From Isoperla grammatica (Eukaryota; Arthropoda; Insecta; Plecoptera; Perlodidae), in contig OX246739.1 of the NCBI GenBank assembly GCA_945910005.1, positions 5,238,001 to 5,302,000 on the forward strand: 64,000 nt of DNA, written 5' to 3'. The translations under genes and the position numbers were made by a program. The notes below the pieces were generated by a model. It had not been told where the DNA came from. It made no database searches and saw nothing but the letters and a program-made list of their open reading frames with translations. Below, piece after piece: positions 24,644 to 35,400 of this stretch (position 1 is its first letter; each line of letters opens with the position of its first letter).

Positions 24644-25301
24644 TAAAATACAGATATATGTGTATTGACTGCACATTAGTCAGTTGCTGTATAACAAGTT
24701 ATTAACATCACTTTATATGGTACCTACCTATGTATATCAAGCTAGGCCTACAGAATAAGCAGCTCGATTTGACAAAATATCTTTATTATTTCTTACAGCA
24801 GAATAAAATTATTCTTTCTTATACTTACCAATAAATGACTATATATCACATCATTAGAGATATGTGAAAAAAGAATATTGGATACATTATGTATGCTAAG
24901 GTTGCCCATCGACATCGATGCAGATTTTCGTCGATGATTTCTTACTTAAAAATTTTGCAAATTTTATCTAGTTTGAATATCTACTAAGACTGAAGGCAAC
25001 AGGCGTAGTACTGCAACCTCTTCTTCAAGCCAATTCAGCGTGCATACTACCAACCCATCCCCCCCCCCCCCCCTTCCTCATGGATCAGAAACAATGTTTG
25101 TATACAATACATTCAATGTATGTTTGTATGGCTAAAAACGTTTTCATAACTATTTAGACATGTTAAACAAGTCGAAGCAGATATTCCAGGCACAGCGAAT
25201 TCCAGGCACGGGGAACCTTACAACTTTGCATTAAGATTTAAGAAGGAAGACTAGACGTACTGCAAATATTAATACTACAGCACAAAATTACCATTCTAAA
25301 G

Positions 25302-25488
25302 TACAGTGAAACTTCTTTATAAAGAAAGTCTTTATTACAAAATGATCTATATAACAAACTGTTTTTGAGGTCCCAAAAGGTTCTTATGCATGTAAACTTG
25401 TAAAGGTACCCTCTTTATAAAGAAATGTTCTTTATAACAAAATAATAATCGAGCCCCCAAGAGTTCGTTATAAAGAAGTTTGACTGTA
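25302..25488. mobile_element. Tc1/mariner-type MITE
   Basis: A 187-bp element starting TACAGTGAAACTTCTTTATA and ending in the reverse complement of TACAGTCAAACTTCTTTATA. Repeated CTTTATAAAGAA and CTTTATAACAAA blocks lie inside. TACAGT ends are typical of Tc1/mariner/pogo-derived short elements. Confidence 0.7.
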
Positions 25489-26437
25489 TCTTGATAATAC
25501 TACACATCAAAAAGCGAGAAGCAGGCTCAATTTTGATTCATAAATAGGCCCTACTATGTAAACAAATATTTGTAATCATACGGAATTACCAAGGTTGGTA
25601 TTTAAAATTTACATTGTAATTAAGTAAATTTATAATACAAACCATGGTAATTAATTATAATTAGTAATTAGTCGGCAACGAAGACATTAGCCCAAGACAT
25701 GGAGTACTCTGCTACTCCCCCCTACCCGATAAATTAATGTTGGAAACGGGGTCAAGATATATATATAATTAGTTACCTACTACAGTATTACTAATAAAGT
25801 ATTTATGAGAAGATTACTTACGTAGAGGCCAATCGGCTAGAATAGTTGTGTTAGGATAGGATCCAATAGCTTACCTTCTTGTAAGAGGACATTGAAAATA
25901 CATGGTCTACGGCCCTACTACATAAATAACGAGACGTTTCGGCACAAGGTCTTGACCATTCAGAAGATCCTTCCTTTCGAATCATTTTGGGGCCTGTTTT
26001 CACTTTTTAGATGTAGGCTAATGTAGCACACATTATGTATTGTATATTGAGAATTGAGATACAAACAAAAAATGGTGATTTGACACAATATTTATATTGG
26101 CAGTAGTCGTTCCTAATTACAAAGATAATATGTTCAGTTTTCACATATCTCTATACATACGTTATGCCACTGAGAATTTAGTGTATACCATATACTGTAC
26201 TGCACGTATATAAATATATGGGAGGATTCAAGCAATAATAATTAATTTAAAGAAATCACATGAACAGCAACAGTAGGCCTACACTGTTAAGATTCCAATC
26301 ACATCTGATAAGTGATAACTGACAAGCTTCCAAAATTTGAAGAATACATTATTCACTGTACCGGTATCCTAAAATGGATGGTCAACCGTTACACTTAATA
26401 AAATAAAATAAAATAAAACAGAAGACAAGTTATTAAG

Positions 26438-29400
26438 CTACCCTGAGAAAATCTGCTGAACTGACGTATTAATCTCGACTGGGAGGGTAGAGACGACACT
26501 GTTGAATACGTCGGGGAAGTCACGATGGACAAGCTTCAACAGGTGAGCGATGATGCCCAACGTTTCTGAAAACAAGAAAACAAATTATTGATAAACTGGA
26601 TTGTAAGGCACGCATTAAAGTTGAAGGACTAACACGATAATACTTATCTCGTGTCTGGCCAAGGGCTTACGCTCAAGTACTTAACCACTTAAACCTTCTT
26701 TAACCACTTTCAGAACTGGGAGTACATTTAACAGCTTTCTCTATACTACTTACACTTTTTTAAATGACTTGCACATACGGGTGGGCGAACGTTCGACTTT
26801 TCGAACTCGAACCGAACTTGAATTAAGTTCGAAACGAGTGCGGGTTACATAGTTCGATAAGTTCGAGTTCGACATTTTGCTGAATAAGTTATTCAAAACG
26901 CGTGCCGCGCAATCTTCGTCCAACGAGTTCCCGCACTTCCCGCCAGATCGCATGCACGAAAAAGTCGAAACCGGGAATAAATCAATCTATTGTTAAATGA
27001 ACGCACCAATTACATCTTGTCGTTCGTGTGACGCAAGATCGGCAAAGTATTAATACCGACCGCCGTCCCCCCCGTTTATCGTAGTCTCCTACTGTGATAA
27101 AATACAGTTAACTTAGGCCTACATGTACGGTACTTTTCAATAAAGTAAATCTTGAAGAATTACATTCAAATCTTAACCTGGTGCCTGATTGTCTTTGTAT
27201 CCTACTTCCCAAATCAAACTAAGAATTTGATTTACATCCTTAGTCATGTGGCAATTTTTCTTTTTTTCCCCTTAGAAGTTAGAGTTCGAGTTCAAAGTTC
27301 GAATATTTTTCTAATGAAGTTCAAGTTCAAGTTTGAGTTCAGCCCTAAAAATCCTGGGTTCGCCCACCCCTACTTGCACAATGTTCTTATTGAATTCTGA
27401 ATTACCTATACTATATGTAGTACATACTGTACGTACAGAATATTGATCGGCAGCCCTTCGGAATGTTGTTTTTCATTAGACTTACCTAACTCTCCTTGCT
27501 TCTCATGGTAGACCAACAGACAGGCATTGACGACGGGAGCCAAGTGCTTTACAAGGATAGGGTGTCCTTGCTGGTAAAGATGTGCGATGCATTGGTAGAC
27601 GGCAGTGTTTTCCTCAAAGTCTTCCCTAAGTGGCAAGTAGTTAACAAACACCGGGAATACCTGAAATTACAGGGAAATTTTATGTGTGTGCTGAAATTAA
27701 TACTTTGTGAGCCTTCACAGCAACTGATTTCTGTTTCAAGGTACTAATGCCTGTCTGTACATATACCTATTTTATGAAATGTGTATACCTACTTGTAACA
27801 GTCACAGTATTATTTTTGTGAAATGAACGACTATTCAAATCTATTTTGACTCAAACTTTTAAATCTTTAATCTGAAATAATGCAGAAAAGGCAGGCAACT
27901 TGAAAAATGCAAATTTACTAGTAGTAATTTGATCAACATCAAACTCAAACGACCCCGGGGGCGCAAGAGTCTGTTCACATCATAAATAATCCCTCACTTC
28001 TCTCTATTTCAGTCAACTTGCACGAACAAGTAAATAACAGGAACTTATTAATTACCGGTATAATCTCTTTTAACATGTTTAGCGAGCTCCCGATGCTAAA
28101 ACAAAAATCAGTTTGAATGTAGTTACTCACTTGTTCCATGGGTATCCCGGCTACATTGACAATTATTAGTTTAGCGAGTGCACCACAGATGTTGTCCAAA
28201 GTCCCCGGATTGTCCTCCTTGGAAGCCGAACCAGATAATGTCTGGAGAATTTCGGGGTAGCTCCTGGGCGAGTTAAGGATTCACAACATTGTCTATACAT
28301 TACATACTGTAACTGGGGATGACATCGGGTTGTAAAATTCGGAAACAATTTAAGCTCTTGTATTACCTGTATCCTAAAAACATGTTATTTTGATGTGGAA
28401 AGTATTTTCAGTTTTCACAAAACAAAGGTTTGATTTGAAGGTCTTTGCTGACTTTGGAAATTGGCGGGACAAAGACAGAGGAGTGACGGTACAAGCCAGC
28501 CGACCGGCCACATTGAAATCTCGAAATAATGACGTCAAGTACGAAAGAAAATTCGACCGATTAACATTGAATCACGTGCGTGAGCTGATTTTGACAAATT
28601 GAGTGATATGTAATCATTCTTGTGTATCCGTTTTGAATGTGTCAAGCAACAAGAAAATGAATTAAAAAATGAATGAAGTAAATGAGTAATGAATGGCTCT
28701 TACCAAACTTTCTGCAGGGACTTCATCTCTAAACCTACTAGTTGGAATTATAAACGTTGACATTAAGAGTGTTACTGTTATTTCTTAAGATCACCCAGGC
28801 TGGAAACATAATGCAACATTTATGTTAATGAGGTTTTTAAAGAATGTTGAAAACATGTAAGGAAGGATACGAAAACAGATGTTCCCTGCCATTGAGCGCC
28901 AGTTCACCGATGCCGTAGATCGAGTTGTGTCGCACTTCATTGTGCTCGTCCTTGGACATGTGGATGAACAGAGGCAGCAGCTGCGGTAGGAACCGGATGA
29001 CCTTCTCACCGAGAGGTTTGATAGACTCCGACAGGGTTCCGATGCTGAACGAGCGCTGCGCAACCGAACAGTTTTTCTTCTGTTAACAGGAACGATGCTT
29101 GTTGATCGCGATCACGTATTATAAGTTATAACGTTACGATTAGAAACGTGCTTGTTTAGCACGGCAACCGGTAGCTTACCGTTCGGTTAGTAAAGAGCGG
29201 CAATAGGACGGCAAAGTGTTGGGCAAACTCCTCGTTGGACAGAACCTTGCCCAGGTTGGGCACAACATTTCCCGCACTCTCAATCAGAATCTCGTCGTGT
29301 TCGGCATCTGGGTCGTCGGAATCACCGCCGTCCGCGTCGTCCGCGTCCTGACATTCAGTCTGACAACAACAACAACAACAGTTAGCGACATCTCATCCCT

Positions 29401-32400
29401 ATCGAAACAACCTCCTTATGCTGCCAGTGATCATTTAGCAATAGAAGAATATTGAATAATTGCCATCTAAACTCCTCCTCATAATAGTTCACATTCTTGC
29501 CACCAGAATGCATCTAGCTAGCCTATTTTAAGCCGTCAATATATAAAACGTGTTGTTAGGGTGCGTGTAAAGCAGTCACATAATAATAGACAAATGAGGG
29601 CATTTAATACGAAGAAGATTCGCAACTTGAATCGAAATTAAATTATATCGTTCAACGCTTGGTTCAGCAACATAGAGCAGTCATTTGCGTTCGCGTATGC
29701 GTGAGTACATGCGTGTAAGTGGGTCTAAGTGTAATCGGCAAAACCGTTTGTACCTTTGAGCATACCGAAACTTACCTTGTAAGTCATAACATCTTTGACG
29801 CAGTTGAGGATTGCTTCCTTATGACCGTTCCCTTCGATGACGGCAACTTTTACGCTGGCAAGCAATTCCGAGAACGCATCCAGCGCGGATATAGCCACGG
29901 ACCGCTCGTCGTCCGTTCGCACCAGTTCCGCACATTTTGGTATGAATATCGACAGCGCCTTTTGGAGAGCTATAACAAGAGATGGAATTTAATTCATTCA
30001 ACCTATGAAACTTCAAAGTCTGAAGTGTACAACCCCTTCAAATGTTATCAATATATAGTAATATAAGTAAAATACTTACCAATTTGACCTTCAATAGTGT
30101 TAATTTCATAAAAGTTGATACAAAATTGTGTGAGAGCACCAATCGCAGCGATCCGAATGTCTTCTTGCGGATAATTGACTAGCTTGAAGGCCTCTTCAAA
30201 ACTTCTTTCCAAAAAAGGTTGGAATGCTGGCCTAAAAATTTTGAATACAAATTATAAACTAGCGTGAACAGTAACACCACTTAATGTAAATTCAGTTTAG
30301 GTATTCAAATTTAGGCGTGGATCAAAGTAGAGATTAAGTGCAGAAGATTTGGATACCAGGGAATGTGCATGATGAATAGAGAAATCTTTAGTCAGAACTT
30401 CTTTATTTTAGCCACTTGCTACAAACTAAGTGAATTACTCACCCAGAATATTTGGCTATTTCCTTCAGGGCCAAGCAAGCTTCTTCCTTCTCTTCTATGT
30501 AAGCATTGGCAACACTATAGCCTGAAAGATAAACATAACATCCATACAATTTGTGACATGTATGTCAATAGGCCTAGGCCTACTATGTTCTGCAATGGCC
30601 GGCCGACTTCTCAACATGCCTTACTTGTGCAATGACTCTTATGTTCTTTTAAGCCTGTTGATATTTTCTGTCCTGTTTGCCCAATATAAACTTCTTGTTC
30701 AACATGTACCAAAGTTCTAGCTATGAACTATATTCTAACTATGTCAGATATGTAATAATGATGGTTATTATTTAATTGTGATAGTTAAGCATTTACTCAT
30801 TTTCATCGATTTTCATCTAGTTCTACAAAATTAATGTTTTGAACTTATAACGGATATTTACAAATAATTGTGTGGGTTGTGTGTGTTCTTTAGATGGTTT
30901 ATGCATGCGCGACTAGCCACAAACCCACCGCTCCATAATAGTTCTTACACTTCAAGTTAACAAATTTAAGCACAGAGCAACATTTTGTATGGTTTGAATT
31001 CATGCAAGCCCGTAAGAAGTTGCCTGCGACTTCAGAAAACGACAATTACAACAGTTTATGCTCGCAGCCCCTCAATTCACCTTCACCAACAGGATTTGAA
31101 AATATATTCAATGGCATTGTTCCTGGCTTCACCAAATAAATTACATTATGTATGTGGTTGTATGGTAAGGGCATTACATTTTCTAGTTCATATTGCTATC
31201 TTCCAGCAACTACAAGACTTGTACAAGGTGCAAGCAGGTTACAAAGACAAGTGGAGCTCTGAGCTGGTAAGCCTAAGAGGTTGAGAAAAGCAATGAGTCA
31301 ATGACCAATTAAAAACACTAAACAGTAGCCTAACAAGTGCAGAAACGGGCCTCCTAGCAAACCCTGGTATGCGCAGAAAACTGTTGCAGGCTGTAATAAT
31401 AATATGAACATGAACATGGGCTACATGTAATATGAAGAACATAATTTTCACATAATTTTCAAGGTGTTGCATTAAAAGTGAGGTGGGTATCACAAGCTCT
31501 TAACCTAATGGGAATGTGCTAGCTCTCAATGGAATTGTTATTAGAAATGTGAAGATTGTACTAAATAAAATAAATAAAGAGAAAAAAGAATGCCCAAAAG
31601 CAGTAATAAACATTTGACATTAGCTTTGAGAATAAGACCAGTTCTCACAGCAACAATAAACCAATGGAAAAGCAAATTCCTCTTCATGCTCACCTGCAAC
31701 TGAATCATCATCTTCATCAGATTCATTTTCAATGTCTTCCTCTTCAGCAGAGTCCTCCAAATCTTCGTAGATCGAAAAATTAGTCTCCTCCTCTTTATAG
31801 TGGGGCACGATTCCTTCGGTGCTCTTCATTGAATGTATCATTAACTCGGTGATTTCTGGCAGTATAGGAGCCAGTTGTTCATTAGCCACTGACGAAATAG
31901 CCCCCAGCAGTCCAAACGCACTCTTGCGAATGTCTGGCTCATCAGTCTCTTTTAACAGGGACAAGGCTAGGTCGATGGTCTCTTTAGCCAGAGGCAGGAA
32001 AGTTTCAGCACCCACCGAGCGAATGCAGATACCCAACGTGTCAAGCGATTGGGTTTTGAGGACCATTGTTTCGTCAGTTTGTTCAAGAGTTAAGTAGCAC
32101 TTGATATGCTCGATTATTCGAGGGAAATATGGAATTAATCCTTGCTTGGCTGAACTTGCTGTGAACAAAAACAAGGAACAAAACATTACAAACTGTCAAG
32201 ATCCCTACCTTATAAAAGTTGATTTTTGTTTTCTATAGGCATGTACAGTAGGCCTACCTTAATAATTTAAATCTTAATATGGTAATACCACTGACCAAAC
32301 ACTAGACGTGAAATGTGGGGATTCATAACTTACCAGAGGCTCCAATAGCACTGAGTGCTAGTTCTCGAATATGGACAGAGTTGTTTGGGTTAAGCGTCGT

Positions 32401-35400
32401 TAACAATCGATCCAAAAGAACTGGCAAGTACGGTAAAAGTTTTTCATCCAGGTTCTCGCAGAACATCTCGAGGGCATAAAACATTCGCTCCACCCCAGGA
32501 GTTGGTTTGCCATTGACTTGCAGTTGTGAGCATAAATGCGCCAAGAACTCAAACAGGATTGGCAGAACCTTGGGCGCATACAAACTTATCTCCGGCTGCA
32601 GATGCTCAGAAAACTGGCCAAGCGCAAAGAGTGCAGCATTCCTTACAATGCCAGTGGTTTCTTGAATGCCTTGACAGATGCACTCTATGAATGTCTCCAA
32701 ATATTTAGAACGTATGTATTCTGTGCATCCTTCAGCAACAACGGCGATCGTGAGGTAAGAAGCTTTCTTTGAGTATGGGTTCGTCCCTCGGAGTCCTGCT
32801 TCAATGTATGGTAACTGTAACATTGAATCAGTTGCATTACTTTGATGAAGGCCAACATGACGTTTCAAGCTATAGTTTTGAGTTTTATAGGTACAGTAAT
32901 CCCCCTTTAATTCAAATTTCAAGGGACCCTAAAAACTCCAATTTGAATTAGAAAAACTTTGAATTAAAAGAACTTTAACACTAAGCACCATACCTAAATC
33001 TTCTGCTGGGACTCCATCAGTAGTTTGAATTATACATAATTTTGAATTAACCGAGTTTGAATTAACGAGGGACTAGGGCCTACTGTACCTTCTATAACAA
33101 GAGATTGTTACTGCAAAAAAATTGGTAAAACAAAAGATTTGGGATGACTTATTTATTTTCAACTAAATTCCATGTGAGGATATATGATTGATTGATTGGT
33201 GATTGTGAAACATTGCTCGGTGCTTAAAGCTAGTAATGTACAACTATAATTTAATTAATTTATCTAAGAAAGAACAACTGGTTTGCCAGCAAGTTACTAG
33301 ACAATTATTGATGAAATACGTATGCCTGGTTAGTGGTTATACTTTGTGATAAGAAAGAACAAAAGATCTTGTAATGGTCCATGAGACCATGACTAACTTT
33401 GCTCAAATGACAAAACAGTTCATGACTTCCCACACCACAGAGAAGCAATAGTTTGGAATCAGGGTTTCCACTTTTATGTAAGTTATTAATTATACTTTTC
33501 ACAGATATTAAGGGCTAGACAGCATTTGATAGAACTTTATTCTTGGACATTTCATAAGCTCGGTTTTCATTCAAAATGTATGTCGTCCTTGTGTTCCTTT
33601 CCCCCCACTGGAATATGTTTAGTTACGTTCTTACTTCCAAATTCCAATTACCTTACCTATCGGTGTTACTGCAACTTACCATTTTTGGTATTAGTTTGTC
33701 AGGTGGCAGATGTAAAGCCAACAAGTCGAGAGTTTGCGTAGCAATCGTAGCGGGTGTATTGTCGTCATTTTCGTCCGCAAAATATTCTTCAGATTCCTCA
33801 TCTTCAGGACAAAGGCTCATCAATGGGAATAGAACAGCCAGAATGGGGTCCAACAAATTATTCTTCAAAACAGACTGTAGATAAAAGTTTGCAATTGCAG
33901 CATTATTAAATTATCCAATTCATACCAATGTAGGGGCTAAGTAGACCTACATAGATACCTCACATATAAAAATCCACACTTTATTTGAAGGATGTGTAGC
34001 CTATCTGATTCATTTTAGACATACCCAGTTATTTTATAGGGTATAAAACTATTATTCATTATTCCTAAAATTAGAGTAACACTGTACCGGTACATGGGTA
34101 CTAGGTACTGATTCAGATATAATAGTGAGGGCGGTGAAAATCCTTCCCAGTTACCTATCACTATCATCGATCTTATGGAACCTTGGGTAACCTTAATTTA
34201 GAAAAATTTGTACGTTATGGACTTATGTTGTACCACATGTTCGTACTACACAAAATAAAATACAGTATGAAACAGATCAGGTGTAGGCCTATCTATTACT
34301 TCACAAAATGAATATTTTTAAGAGGACAAACCTTCTTTTTACAGCGAATGATGGATCCAACCAAGTTAAGTGCCTTCACTCGTATGTCATCACCAAGTGC
34401 ATTGTTACTGGCAAACTCAAGACACATACTTATCAATGGTTTAATGTGTGGAACAAGAATAGCAATTGATGTATCCAATAATTCCTCATAGAGTTGCATC
34501 ACATCGCAAGCATAAGCCTCATTGGATTGAGACATCGCCCTTGTTATTTGGAGTGCACGAGGCATTAACTGATGATAGGAGTTGACCAACTACAAGAAAA
34601 CACAAATAATTAGACACTTATTGCCAGCTTGTAAAAACATAAAACACAATGCAGCCAAGACTAGAAAATTAATTAGCTACATAATCCCAATTCAGCAAAA
34701 GACAATATATTGCTACAGTAAACCATGGTCCGAACATTTTAGGTTCGATTCCTAGCTTGGGCATGAATGTCATACACCTATTATGAATTATGATGATTTT
34801 TAACTTCATAATCAATAGTCAATCTCAATTAGCACCGTTGCCAAAATATGAGTCGCATTTAACCCAAATACCATCACTTTTTTATGATTTTGATAGGCCT
34901 ATGTAGGTGAAACAGGTTTGCCAGGAACTTCCATCTTCTGGGAAAAATGAAGAAGGTGTTTAGAATACGTGTGAAACAAGCATGTAAAAATCCATAGCTC
35001 AAGTTGGCTGGTGATATGGCTTCAGAGACCAGATTATGAACTTTATGCATTTCAAATGTTGCTCGATAGGCCTATTCAAGCAAAGGTCTACAAATCTATA
35101 TTGTCGTATGGTACACGTGCATTCTGCAGTTTCTTTTGACTATTGAGTGTATCTATTGTAAAAGTGACCTAATATATTGGCTAAGTGGCCCTAAAACAAG
35201 ACGCTTACTGCCTGATCTCCCACGGTGAGTGGCACGAAGTGCACCATCGTAGTCAAAGTGTAGTAAGCCAGAAGTGAGGCGAGGGTCTCCGGAGTGAGAG
35301 TGTTGATATTGTTGGTGAATAAAGCTGCCAGAGATGCGGTGTGAGACAGAAACTGGTCGGACGACATCTCTGATATCACACTCAGTGTATAAATTCCCAG

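Larger units (their letters stand above)
21765..26437. other. Intergenic region left of importin-4
   Basis: About 4.7 kb, AT-rich. Apart from the 130-bp dispersed repeat, the two MITEs and a poly-C tract at 25059-25073, I see no gene. Short open frames, such as one at 23152-23376, show no recognisable protein signal. Confidence 0.6.
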
